A stretch of 64,000 nucleotides of DNA from Neorhizobium petrolearium (GTDB taxonomy: Bacteria; Pseudomonadota; Alphaproteobacteria; Rhizobiales; Rhizobiaceae): contig NZ_JAGGJW010000005.1 in the NCBI RefSeq assembly GCF_017873175.1, forward strand, positions 124,001 through 188,000, given 5' to 3'. Under the pieces are notes generated by a model. That model was not told the origin of the DNA and ran no database searches. It was given only the letters and a program-made list of their open reading frames with translations. A program made the position numbers and the translations under genes. Of this stretch, positions 33,157-41,520 are shown in pieces (position 1 is the first letter of the stretch; the number at the start of each line of letters is the position of its first letter).

Positions 33157-35502
33157 CTATTGATTGGCTTTGGCCTGCTGGATCGCCTGCCAGATGCGGG
33201 ATGGCGTCACCGGCATTTCGATATGAGTGACGCCGAGATCGGTGAGTGCATCTGTTATCGCATTGACGACCACGCCCAGCGAGGGAGTCGTACCGCCCTC
33301 CCCGCCCGGACGGAAGCCGAGCGGATGGCTCTTCGCCGGCACTTCGCTGATCACCGTATCGAAGCTCGGAAAATCCGAGGCGCGCCCGATCTGATAGTCC
33401 ATGAAGGTCGCCGAAAGGTTCTGGCCGGTTTCGCGGTCGTAATGCGACCATTCATACATGGCCTGGCCGGCGCCCTGCACGATACCGCCATGGGTCTGGC
33501 CGTCGACGATCATCGGGTTCAGCGCCTTGCCGACGTCGTCGACCGTCGAATAGCGCGGAATCTCATAGTAACCGGTGTCCGGGTCGACCTCCACTTCGCA
33601 GACGGCCGCGCCATAGGGATAGGCAAGTCCGTGGGTCGTCTCGTCGGCAATTGCGGCGAGCACGCCCTTCAGCTCGTCCGGCAGACCGAGACTCTTGTCG
33701 GCGGCTTCCGCCGCTTCGAACAGACTGATTACGCCATTCGACCCGCGGGCGCGGAAATGGCCCTCGGCATAGTCGATCGCGTCCGGCACGACGTTCAGCA
33801 TGAAGGCGGCGATCTTCCGGCCGCGCTCAATGATCTCGGCGGTCGCCTTGTGCATCACGATCGAGGAGAAACGCAGCGAGCGACCGGAATGCGAGCCGCC
33901 GCCGGCGGAGACGAAATCCGTGTCGCTGGCGCGGATCTGAACGACCTCATGGGAAATGCCGAGGAAAGAACCGACCAGCTGGGCAAAGGCCGTCTCGTGC
34001 CCCTGCCCGGTGTTCTGGGTACCGATCACCACATCGACAATGCCCGATGTCGGGTCGACGGTGATCTCGGCGCGCTCGCGCGGCACACCGCTGGTGCCTT
34101 CGATATAGTTGGAAAGGCCGATGCCGCGATATTTTCCCCGCTTCCGCGCTTCCGCCCGGCGCGCCTCGAAACCGTTCCAGTCGGCCATGGCGAGCACCTT
34201 GTCCATACAGCCGATATAGTCGCCGTTGTCGTAGCTCACGCCGAACGGATTGGCATAGGGACATTCCTCTTCCGGGATCATGTTGATCCGGCGCAGTTCG
34301 ACCCGATCGAAACCGAACTTGCGGGCGGCAAGGTCGATCATCCGCTCTATGATATACATGGCTTCCGGCCGGCCGGCGCTGCGGTAGGGAATGGTCGGTA
34401 CGGTATTGGTCATCGCCGCGAAGAAGTCCACATGCGCGACCGGCACGCGATAAAGGCTGGTCATCAGCTGCAGGCCCTTGTTGAGGGCGGTGTAGGAAAC
34501 CGTGTGCGCGCCGATATTGCTGACGTTGGTCGAGCGGAAGGCAAAGAACCTGCCGTCCTTGTCCAGCGCGAGCCTGGCCCGAACATGCAAGTCGCGGCCC
34601 TGGAAATCCGAAAGGAAGGCCTCGATACGCTCCGCCTGATGCTTGACCGGCCGGCCGATCAGCTTCGCGGCATAGGGCAAGAGCACGAATTCCGGATAGG
34701 TGGCGTTGCGCGTGCCGAAATTGCCGCCGACATCGCGCGGCGCCACGACCCGCACGAAGGCCATATCGACGCCGAGCGAAGCGGCGATCTGCTCGCGCAT
34801 CATGACGACGCCATGGCCGCCGGAAGCATGGATCGTGAACTTGCCGGTCTCAGGATCGTATTCGGCGGACGACGAGCGCGGCTCCATGTGAACGCCGGTG
34901 ACGCGCTGCGCCCAGCTTTCGAATTCCAGCACATGCGCGGCCATGGCGAAGGCGGCGTCGGTGCCCGCCTTGTCGCCGACTTCACCATCCATCGCCCGGT
35001 TGCCCGGCACATGCTCCCAGAGCTGCGGCGCGCCCTCCTCGATCGCGTCGATGCCGCGCACGACGGAAGGCAACTCCTCCCAGTCGACCACCACGGCTTC
35101 GGCCGCATCCTTGGCGAGGTTGGTGGATTCGGCCACCACCATGACGACCGCCTCGCCGACGAATCGGGCCTTGTCGGTGGGCAGCGCCTGATGATGGGTG
35201 CGGGCCCGCTCCGAGCCGTCACGGTTCCTGATGCGGATGTCGGAGCCGAATTGCGAGCTGCCGATCGCATGGGGAATCGGCTTGATGCCGGCCACGACGA
35301 TATCCTCGCCGGTCAGCACGGTCAGCACGCCCGGCATTTCGCGAGCGGCGGAGGTATCGATGCTTCTGATGATCGCATGGGCATGCGGCGAACGGACGAA
35401 GGCGGCATAAGCCGCGTTCTCGTATTTCAAGTCATCGGCATATTGACCCTTGCCGGTGATCAACCGGAGATCTTCCTTGCGCCTGACTTCTTCACCGATC
35501 AT
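33157..35502 (-). CDS. Xanthine dehydrogenase/CO dehydrogenase family molybdopterin-binding large subunit
   Basis: Molybdenum hydroxylase catalytic subunit of 781 residues, hydroxylating a carbon next to nitrogen, a carbonyl or an aldehyde. The N-terminal DLRLITGKGQYADD is the standard opening of CoxL-type subunits. The active-site loop reads PYRSAGRPEAMY, i.e. the type II AYRGAGR form and not the Cys-bearing form of true CO dehydrogenase. The catalytic Glu is in RPGGEGGTTPSL near the end. The FAD and 2Fe-2S subunits (CoxM/CoxS type) that normally accompany it are absent from the neighbourhood. The start at 35502 follows GGGAGGAA. Confidence 0.92.
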   Translation of the reverse strand: MIGEEVRRKEDLRLITGKGQYADDLKYENAAYAAFVRSPHAHAIIRSIDTSAAREMPGVLTVLTGEDIVVAGIKPIPHAIGSSQFGSDIRIRNRDGSERARTHHQALPTDKARFVGEAVVMVVAESTNLAKDAAEAVVVDWEELPSVVRGIDAIEEGAPQLWEHVPGNRAMDGEVGDKAGTDAAFAMAAHVLEFESWAQRVTGVHMEPRSSSAEYDPETGKFTIHASGGHGVVMMREQIAASLGVDMAFVRVVAPRDVGGNFGTRNATYPEFVLLPYAAKLIGRPVKHQAERIEAFLSDFQGRDLHVRARLALDKDGRFFAFRSTNVSNIGAHTVSYTALNKGLQLMTSLYRVPVAHVDFFAAMTNTVPTIPYRSAGRPEAMYIIERMIDLAARKFGFDRVELRRINMIPEEECPYANPFGVSYDNGDYIGCMDKVLAMADWNGFEARRAEARKRGKYRGIGLSNYIEGTSGVPRERAEITVDPTSGIVDVVIGTQNTGQGHETAFAQLVGSFLGISHEVVQIRASDTDFVSAGGGSHSGRSLRFSSIVMHKATAEIIERGRKIAAFMLNVVPDAIDYAEGHFRARGSNGVISLFEAAEAADKSLGLPDELKGVLAAIADETTHGLAYPYGAAVCEVEVDPDTGYYEIPRYSTVDDVGKALNPMIVDGQTHGGIVQGAGQAMYEWSHYDRETGQNLSATFMDYQIGRASDFPSFDTVISEVPAKSHPLGFRPGGEGGTTPSLGVVVNAITDALTDLGVTHIEMPVTPSRIWQAIQQAKANQ

Positions 35503-35593
35503 GCTATTCCTCCCTTGCACACCGTGCCACGTATTCGGGACGATGGCGATCTGCCCGTGGCTTTGGGCCATCCCGATGCAAAACGCAACTTAA

Positions 35594-35621
35594 TTCATAA
35601 TAGACATACTCAATCCGTCAA
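35594..35621 (-). promoter_or_regulatory. Candidate promoter of the molybdenum hydroxylase operon
   Basis: On the minus strand TTGACG (35621-35616) is followed after 16 nt by TATGAA (35599-35594). The spacer contains GTATGTC, a loose relative of the GTATAC element of neighbouring promoters. Confidence 0.4.
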
Positions 35622-35762
35622 TGTTGAAACTTTGGGATCGACTGGAATTGACCATCGCGACTCGCTTTTGAGCGATTGCGATCGTGACCACGCAGCTGCG
35701 TCATTCCTATGCTTGTCACAGGGAAGACGGAGGAGAAGTTGCCGCCATCCGTTCCCCCAAAG

Positions 35763-35790
35763 AAAAAAGGCCCCGACCGAAGTCCGGGCC
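35763..35790 (-). terminator. Intrinsic terminator of the FMN reductase-monooxygenase-hydrolase operon
   Basis: Read on the minus strand, a GGCCC/GGGCC-type stem with a TTCG loop is followed by TTTTTTC, 44 nt after the stop of the alpha/beta hydrolase gene. Confidence 0.8.
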
Positions 35791-35833
35791 AAGCTTCCCT
35801 GGGAGGGGGGAATTGAAATCCCAGGGATATCTC

Positions 35834-36613
35834 TCAAGCGGCTTCCGGCCCCTGGTTCAGCACATAACCCGGGCCGCGCTTCAGGAAGGCGGTCCAGAGA
35901 CGGAGCGTTCGCTCAGGCTGGTCGACCTCGATCGAATGAGCCGCATCGAAGATGAAAGCGCGCTGCGAGGTCGGGATCATGCGTTTCAGGTACGCGCCTG
36001 CTTCTGCCGGCACGACCTTGTCCTCCGTGCCGAGCAGGATCAGCGTCACCGCCTCGATCGAAGGCAGGCGCGCGCTGAGCGCTTCATCAACCTGAACATT
36101 GTTGGCGAGGCGCTCGTAGGTATTGCCATTGGCCGCCATGACTTCCGGCGACTTCGGTGCAGACGTAATCTTCTGCGGATGGGCATAGAGCGCCTTGAAG
36201 CGCGCTTCGGGATCGGCCGGAAGGCCGCCCTTGCCGCCGAAGCGGAAACCGGCCGGCACCTGCAGGATCAGGTGATCGACCATCTTCGGGTTATTGGCGG
36301 CGAGCCACAGCGCCGTCCAGCTTCCGAAGGAGGAGCCGATCACGTCGAAACGCGGTCCGATAACCTTCTCGGCGAATTCGGCGACCATAGCCGCCCAGTC
36401 CTGCACGGTTTTCAGGCGCTCGTCGCCCTCGGTGCCGTCGAAGCCGGGGCAGATTGGCGCGTAGACCGTGTGGCTCTTCGTCAGCGCCTTGAGCGGCTCG
36501 GTGAGCATAACGCCGCCGGCAGCGTGCAGATAAAGGACCGGCGTACCGGCGCCGCCGACATGATAATTGAGCTTGTCGCAGGAAAGCTCGATCGTCTTGA
36601 TTTCAAAAGTCAT
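35834..36613 (-). CDS. Alpha/beta hydrolase
   Basis: Hydrolase of 259 residues with Ser nucleophile in GSSFGSW (about residues 94-100), Asp in LGTEDKVVP and His in DAAHSIEVDQ near 226, and the oxyanion HAAGG motif near 30. It is the last gene of a minus-strand operon FMN reductase - flavin monooxygenase - hydrolase, separated from the monooxygenase by 16 nt. In that context it may open an ester or lactone produced by the monooxygenase. A paralogous pairing recurs at 39357-41296. Confidence 0.88.
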   Translation of the reverse strand: MTFEIKTIELSCDKLNYHVGGAGTPVLYLHAAGGVMLTEPLKALTKSHTVYAPICPGFDGTEGDERLKTVQDWAAMVAEFAEKVIGPRFDVIGSSFGSWTALWLAANNPKMVDHLILQVPAGFRFGGKGGLPADPEARFKALYAHPQKITSAPKSPEVMAANGNTYERLANNVQVDEALSARLPSIEAVTLILLGTEDKVVPAEAGAYLKRMIPTSQRAFIFDAAHSIEVDQPERTLRLWTAFLKRGPGYVLNQGPEAA

Positions 36614-36629
36614 GGATCAAACCTCCCTC

Positions 36630-37754
36630 TCAAAGACCAGCAACATGCGGCGCGACGCGATCGCGGAACAGTTCCATGCCACGGCGGACGACACTGCCCG
36701 GCATGTTGCCGACCTTGATGGTCAGGTTGAGCAAACCGCAGCCGAGCTCCTGGTTGAGGCGGGTGATCTGCTTGACGACCGATTCCGGGCTGCCGCAGAT
36801 GATCGAGCCCGCCTCGATCTGCTCGTCGACGGTGCGGTTGCGTAGCATCGCGAGCCGCTTCTGGAAATTCTCGCCGACATCGGTGCCGGTATAGTAGCGG
36901 CTCTGCTGCAGCACGAGTTGCTGGGCGGAGCGCTGCGGGCGCATCAGCGTCTGGTGGAAATAGGTCTGGGCGGAGGCCATGTGCTCCTTGGCCTCCTCAT
37001 CCGTATCGGCGATGCAGATCTGCTGGCCGACGAGGATATCGTCCGGCGTCGGTTCCCAGCCATAGCCGCGGGAGACATTCCTGAAGTGCTCGATCGCCTT
37101 CCTGGCTGCCCCCAGATCCTGGATGAGGGTGATGCCCATGATCGCCCGCATCTTGGCGACGAATTCCGCCGATTCTTCATTGCTCGCCGACATCAGGATG
37201 CGCGGATAGGGCTTCTGGATCGGTTTCGGCCAGATGGAGACGGCCGGGAACTGATAGTGCTCGCCCTCCCAGCCGAAGGGTTCGTCCTCGGTCCAGCACT
37301 TGATGATGAGTTCGGTCGCTTCGCGGAGCCGGCTGCGGGATTCGCTCGGCGGGATGTTGTAGGCGATATATTCATGCGGGATACCGCGCAGGAAGCCGGC
37401 GATCAGGCGGCCACCGGACATAACGTCAATCATAGCATATTCCTCCGCAACGCGGATTGGATTGAGCAGCGGCAGCAGGTTGCCGACGATCGCAATCTTC
37501 GCCTTCTCCGTCTGGCGAGCGAGCACGCCAGCGATCAGGTTGGGGTTCGCCATCAGGCCATAGGGGCTGTAATGGTGCTCGTTACAGCCGACCCAATCGA
37601 AGCCGTAATTCTCGGCATCGACCATCTCGTCGACATATTCCTTGTAGAGCGCCTGGATGCGCCGGCTGTCGATATCGCGGGTGCTGACAGGCCACTCGTG
37701 CGGCAGCTTGTCATAATCCGGATAGGGCATCAGGTGGAAGAAGTTGAACTTCAT
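36630..37754 (-). CDS. Luciferase-like (LLM) flavin-dependent monooxygenase 1
   Basis: Bacterial-luciferase-fold protein of 374 residues. Typical elements are the N-terminal FNFFHLMPYPDYD, the NEHHYSPYGLM loop near 59-69 (flavin site), IAIVGNLLPLLNPIRVAEEYAMID near 92-115 and the SGGRLIAGFLRG segment. It should use reduced FMN supplied by the adjacent reductase. It resembles the second LLM in the block along its whole length, with the same N-terminal 'FMHLMPY' and 'NEHH' features. Reaction and substrate unknown; type II Baeyer-Villiger oxidation or hydroxylation are both possible. Confidence 0.9.
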   Translation of the reverse strand: MKFNFFHLMPYPDYDKLPHEWPVSTRDIDSRRIQALYKEYVDEMVDAENYGFDWVGCNEHHYSPYGLMANPNLIAGVLARQTEKAKIAIVGNLLPLLNPIRVAEEYAMIDVMSGGRLIAGFLRGIPHEYIAYNIPPSESRSRLREATELIIKCWTEDEPFGWEGEHYQFPAVSIWPKPIQKPYPRILMSASNEESAEFVAKMRAIMGITLIQDLGAARKAIEHFRNVSRGYGWEPTPDDILVGQQICIADTDEEAKEHMASAQTYFHQTLMRPQRSAQQLVLQQSRYYTGTDVGENFQKRLAMLRNRTVDEQIEAGSIICGSPESVVKQITRLNQELGCGLLNLTIKVGNMPGSVVRRGMELFRDRVAPHVAGL

Positions 37755-37825
37755 GGAAAACTCCGCAAAGACCGCCGTCCCTTAAGATGCCAGGCGGTTC
37801 CGGTGATGACGAAAGAGAAGAGGGA

Positions 37826-38443
37826 TCAGTGGGCCGCGACGAGGCGCGGCGCGACCTCTTCGACGCGGGCCGCCATTGCCATTTCGGCGAAGCTGACGAC
37901 CTGCAAGGCGACGATTTCAAGTGCCTGGGCGACTTCGCGCTTCGCCGGCTGGCCATCGACGAAGGGCTTGTCGTTGGACTTGATCGTCGCCGCATAGGGC
38001 GTCGGCCAGCCACGTAATGCATGGACGATGGAACGCAGCCCGGCCAGCGCCGTGCCAAGCGCCTGGTCGCCGCTGGCGCAGACGATGCAGCCGACGGCGC
38101 GACCATCGAAATAGGAGCGCTCGTCCTCGCGCATGTCTTCCGTATAGTCGATGGCGTTCTTGATCATGCCCGACATGCCGCCGTGATAGCTCGGCGTCGC
38201 GATCACGATGCCGTCTGCGCGACGGAGCGCCTGGATGAGGCGGCGTGCGGCCGGCGTGCGATGAGAAACGCCGGGATCGAAGAGCGGCAGCTCAAGTGCT
38301 GCGCCGCAGATGATGTCGATTTCGGCGCCGGCCCTTTCGGCGACGGAGAGGCAATAGCGAAGGGCGAGCTCGGAGCTCGAACCGGGGCGCTGCGTGCCGC
38401 CGATGCCGACGATGAACGGCTTTCTGGTCTGGACCATGATCAT
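37826..38443 (-). CDS. NADPH-dependent FMN reductase
   Basis: Flavodoxin-fold reductase of 205 residues with the FMN phosphate loop GTQRPGSSSELALRY (about 16-30) and the isoalloxazine-contact segment ATPSYHGGMSGMIKNAIDY near 80-98. First gene of a minus-strand operon with the flavin monooxygenase (71 nt further) and the alpha/beta hydrolase; it most likely supplies reduced FMN to one or both LLM proteins. GAGGAGGAAATG fixes the start region; ATG 38443 and ATG 38437 are both possible. Confidence 0.92.
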   Translation of the reverse strand: MIMVQTRKPFIVGIGGTQRPGSSSELALRYCLSVAERAGAEIDIICGAALELPLFDPGVSHRTPAARRLIQALRRADGIVIATPSYHGGMSGMIKNAIDYTEDMREDERSYFDGRAVGCIVCASGDQALGTALAGLRSIVHALRGWPTPYAATIKSNDKPFVDGQPAKREVAQALEIVALQVVSFAEMAMAARVEEVAPRLVAAH

Positions 38444-38495
38444 TTCCTCCTCCCTCGGCCGAAGCCGACTGCCTTATCAGGCATCCTGATCAAAT

Positions 38496-38570
38496 TTTTG
38501 TATACCGTTTACGAATAAGTCAAGCCTTACATGTCATTATTAAATAAGTTTCCCAAAATTGGTATACACT
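38496..38570. promoter_or_regulatory. Paired GTATAC elements between FMN reductase and GntR genes
   Basis: TTGTATACC (GTATAC at 38500-38505) and TTGGTATACAC (GTATAC at 38562-38567) lie in opposite orientation in the 175-nt divergent promoter region; both contain GGTATACA on one strand. They are candidate operators for the adjacent GntR/FCD regulator, whose family commonly binds short GT-N-AC palindromes. Confidence 0.45.
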
Positions 38571-38618
38571 TTTTGACGATTGGCCTTTATCGACTGCTGC
38601 CTTATCTTCCCGTGATGA

Positions 38619-39350
38619 ATGCGAACCATGGGTGGCAGCTTGAAGAACGAGATGACCAGAGAGGGCAGCAAGGACGCAGCGACGCAGAGCGCGGTCGAAA
38701 CAGCCTATCGCCGCATCCGGCATATGATCCTCACCGGCGAGATGCGCTCCGGCGACAAGCTGCTCGAAAACCAGCTCGCCACCACAATCGGCGTCTCCCG
38801 CACACCTATCCGCGAAGCGCTGAACCGGCTGAATGCCGAAGGCCTCGTGGTGCTGGAACGCTACCGCCGCGGAATCGTGGCGGATTTCTCGCTCGAAGAT
38901 GCGATCGAAATTTTTCGCCTGCGCGCAATCCTGGAGGGCCATGCGGCCGGCCGAGCCGCAACGCGGATTTCCGATACCCACCTCGACCGCCTTCAGGACC
39001 TGGAGCGGGTGATGGAGAAGCAGTTCGAGGAACTCGGCTGGAACGAACATCTCGAAGGTTTCGACAAGCTGAACGCCGAATTCCATGCGGTGATCGCGTC
39101 CGCCGCCGAAAGTCCACGGCTGGAAAAGATCCTCGCCTCGTCGCTGGAGCTGCCGGCCTCGATCTTCAACCGCTATTCCGAGCCCGTCGAAATGCGCACC
39201 CGCCGCACCCACGCCCAGCACCGGGAAATTCTTTCGGCGCTGAAGGCCCGCAACCCCGAATGGGCGCAAGCGGCCATGAACGCCCACCTCTTCTCGCTGC
39301 TGCCGACAGCCTCGGGATCGCTGGAGCATGAAGCAGGTAACGTGGGTTGA
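38619..39350 (+). CDS. GntR family transcriptional regulator (FCD type)
   Basis: Regulator of 243 residues: winged helix-turn-helix at about 27-90 (LLENQLATTIGVSRTPIREALNRL) and an FCD effector domain with the FDKLNAEFHAVI helix near 147-158 carrying metal-binding residues. Divergent from the FMN reductase operon, whose promoter region contains two GTATAC elements. Starts at 38619, 38628 or 38652 are all in frame and none has a strong ribosome site. It ends 6 nt before the convergent monooxygenase stop. Confidence 0.9.
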   Translation: MRTMGGSLKNEMTREGSKDAATQSAVETAYRRIRHMILTGEMRSGDKLLENQLATTIGVSRTPIREALNRLNAEGLVVLERYRRGIVADFSLEDAIEIFRLRAILEGHAAGRAATRISDTHLDRLQDLERVMEKQFEELGWNEHLEGFDKLNAEFHAVIASAAESPRLEKILASSLELPASIFNRYSEPVEMRTRRTHAQHREILSALKARNPEWAQAAMNAHLFSLLPTASGSLEHEAGNVG

Positions 39351-39356
39351 TCCGGG

Positions 39357-40517
39357 CTAAGCCGCCTTCTTCGCCGTCACGTTCCTGAGATAGGGCATGA
39401 CTTCCTTGGAATAGATCTCCATGTTCTTGCGTGTCAGCTCCGCCGGCAGCGTGCCGAACTGCAGGAGCGTCAGGAGGTGGCCGAAGCCGATCTCAGCCTG
39501 GTATTCCTCCAGCTTCTCGCGCACTGTCGCCGGACTGCCGCAGATGAACTTGCCCTCTTCGATGACGCTGTCGATCGTCTGCTTCATCGAATGGCCGGCC
39601 TTGGCGGAGAGCGCGCCGACCATGGATTTGACCGAGGTGTAACCCGGCGGAAGCAGCATCTCCATCGGCATACGCAGGAACTTCTGCAGGAAGGCCTCGA
39701 TATGCTGCTTGGCTTCCCTGCGGGCAATCTCGTCGGTTTCGGCGACGTAAAGCGGCAGCGACCAGCCGAGCTGGTCCTCGGTTGCCTCATAGCCGTAACC
39801 GGCAGCGACGTCCTTATACATCTTCATGTAACGGGCGACGGTCGAAACCGAGGCGAAGGTCTGGAGATAGGTGTATTTGCGGTCCGGATGGGCGGCCCAC
39901 TCGATCGTTTCGCTCGACCCCTGGCTTGGGATCCAGATCGGCGGATGCGGATTGTCCTGATAGACCCGCGGCCAGACGTTCACGTATTCGAAATTGTAGT
40001 GCTTGCCTTCGAAGACGCTCGGCCCCGGCTGGGTCCAGGCCTGCAGGATAAGGTCGTGCGCTTCCTGGAAGCGCTCGTGGCTGAAGGCTGGGTTGACGCC
40101 CCAGGAATGGTATTCGGCGCCGATGCCGCGCACCATGCCGGCGATCAGGCGGCCGCCAGTGATGTTGTCCACCATCGCGAATTCTTCGGCGACGGTGAGT
40201 GGGTTGTTGAGGAGCGGCAGGGCGCGGCCGAGAATGGCGATCTTGACATTCTTGGTGCGGCGGGCAAGCGCGCCGGCCATGACACCCGGGATCGGCATCA
40301 GACCGTAGGCGTTCGAATGGTGCTCGTTGACGCAGATGCCGTCGAAGCCGAGCTGGTCGGCATATTCCAGCTCGTCCAGGTAACGGTTGTAGAGCTGATG
40401 GCCCTTCTTCGGGTCGAAATAGCTGTTCGGCAGCGTCACCCAGGCGGAATCGTGCTTCTCGTCATAGGACAGATCGAGATCCGCATAGGGCATCAGGTGC
40501 ATGAAGTAGAATTTCAT
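39357..40517 (-). CDS. Luciferase-like (LLM) flavin-dependent monooxygenase 2
   Basis: LLM protein of 386 residues closely similar to LLM 1: KFYFMHLMPYADLD at the N-terminus, INGxxVNEHHSNAYGLM-like loop (here CVNEHHSNAYGLM, about 67-79), and IAILGRALPLLNNPLTVAEEFAMVD. An insertion of about 10 residues in the first 40 residues distinguishes it. Start ATG 40517 overlaps the stop of the hydrolase gene by 4 nt. No reductase is encoded in this pair; the FMN reductase at 37826 may serve it. Confidence 0.9.
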   Translation of the reverse strand: MKFYFMHLMPYADLDLSYDEKHDSAWVTLPNSYFDPKKGHQLYNRYLDELEYADQLGFDGICVNEHHSNAYGLMPIPGVMAGALARRTKNVKIAILGRALPLLNNPLTVAEEFAMVDNITGGRLIAGMVRGIGAEYHSWGVNPAFSHERFQEAHDLILQAWTQPGPSVFEGKHYNFEYVNVWPRVYQDNPHPPIWIPSQGSSETIEWAAHPDRKYTYLQTFASVSTVARYMKMYKDVAAGYGYEATEDQLGWSLPLYVAETDEIARREAKQHIEAFLQKFLRMPMEMLLPPGYTSVKSMVGALSAKAGHSMKQTIDSVIEEGKFICGSPATVREKLEEYQAEIGFGHLLTLLQFGTLPAELTRKNMEIYSKEVMPYLRNVTAKKAA

Positions 40518-41296
40518 CGCGTTGCCTCCCCAATGAAGCCGCCGACCAGTTGGACGAAACGGTCGGTCTTTTCGATCTGCGGCAGGTGGCCGCAATTTTC
40601 GATGATCTCAAGGCGCGAATTGGGGATGAGCTCCTGCCAGGCCGGTCCGTATCCAGCAGGCACGACCTTGTCGTCATCGCCCCAGACGATCAGCGTCGGC
40701 ACCGAGATGCGGTGCAGCCACTTGTGCAGGTCGGGATTATAAAAGCGCGGTTCCCAGGCGAGCTTGGCCGTGGTGAGCTTGTTCTTCAGAGTGGTTTCGA
40801 GCCCCTCCTTGGATGGCGGGATCGCCAGTATCTGCTCTGCATAGGCCTGGTCGTGGAATAGGTTGCGGGCGGTCTGTTCCGCATTCCACATGAAGACGTC
40901 GCCCTTGCGCAGGCCCTTCACGCGGATGCCGGCCGGCGCAATCATGGTGAGCGATGCGAGCTTGGTGCTGTTGCGGATGGCGATCTCGGCCGAGAGCCAG
41001 CCGCCGATCGAACCACCGACGAGATTGACCTTGTCGAGGCCGAGATGGTCGATGACGTCGAGATAGAAGAAGGCGAGATCGGACATGCCGTCCAGCCATT
41101 CCGGAGAATCGGACGCGCCGAAGCCTGGATGTTCCGGCACGATGACCTCGTAGGTCTCGGAGAGTTTTTCCATGAAGGGCGCCCAGCGCGGGGCGCCACT
41201 CGAACCGTGCAGGAAGAGCAGCGGCGCGCCCTTGCCTCCCCGCATGAACCGGATCTTGCAGCCGGTTATGGTTTCCGTGCTTTCGGTAAAGCTCAT
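40514..41296 (-). CDS. Alpha/beta hydrolase (MhpC-like)
   Basis: Hydrolase of 260 residues with HGSSGAP oxyanion loop near 28-34, Ser nucleophile in GGSIGGW (about 97-103), Asp in GDDDKVVP and His in ENCGHLPQIEK near 240. The fold resembles carbon-carbon bond hydrolases of meta-cleavage pathways and lactonases. It is cotranscribed with LLM 2 (4-nt overlap), mirroring the LLM 1/hydrolase pair. Start ATG at 41296 is preceded by GGGGAGGTAGG. Confidence 0.9.
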   Translation of the reverse strand: MSFTESTETITGCKIRFMRGGKGAPLLFLHGSSGAPRWAPFMEKLSETYEVIVPEHPGFGASDSPEWLDGMSDLAFFYLDVIDHLGLDKVNLVGGSIGGWLSAEIAIRNSTKLASLTMIAPAGIRVKGLRKGDVFMWNAEQTARNLFHDQAYAEQILAIPPSKEGLETTLKNKLTTAKLAWEPRFYNPDLHKWLHRISVPTLIVWGDDDKVVPAGYGPAWQELIPNSRLEIIENCGHLPQIEKTDRFVQLVGGFIGEATR

Positions 41297-41370
41297 CGGC
41301 GTCCTACCTCCCCGGCTTGCTCGATACCGCAAATGGCAGATGCTCCTCCGCACCCGCAACTGGCGGCAAT

Positions 41371-41462
41371 CTGTATAACCTTTTCGGGTGGGTCAATATG
41401 ATTTTGTCAAATTTTGATTGATAATAGCAAATTTCTAGCTTGCTTCTTTGACGATTGCATAC
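41371..41462. promoter_or_regulatory. GTATAC-like elements between hydrolase and SDR genes
   Basis: CTGTATAACC (41371-41380) and TTGCATACAAAG (41455-41466) lie in the 224-nt divergent promoter region. TTTGACGATTG at 41447-41457 recurs exactly at 38572-38582, in the other divergent region. On the minus strand both regions share TTGAC(T/C), 13 nt, TATACA. Confidence 0.4.
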
Positions 41463-41520
41463 AAAGGTGGCTCCTCCCGGGAGGGCATAGCCGGCTCACC
41501 AGAGCCGCTGGGAGGAGAAA

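Larger units (their letters stand above)
35503..35833. other. 331-nt intergenic region upstream of the molybdenum hydroxylase gene
   Basis: Between two minus-strand genes. It contains the terminator of the upstream operon (35763-35790) and a candidate promoter for the molybdenum hydroxylase gene (35594-35621). No small gene or RNA is recognised in the rest. Confidence 0.6.

Noticed and set aside
33157..35502. True aerobic CO dehydrogenase
   Set aside because: The active-site loop lacks the Cys-containing CoxL form I motif and coxM/coxS are absent.
33160..35955. A 931-residue plus-strand frame opposite the molybdenum hydroxylase gene
   Set aside because: It is an antisense shadow caused by high GC at third codon positions; the peptide has no domain and the minus-strand gene has clear active-site motifs.
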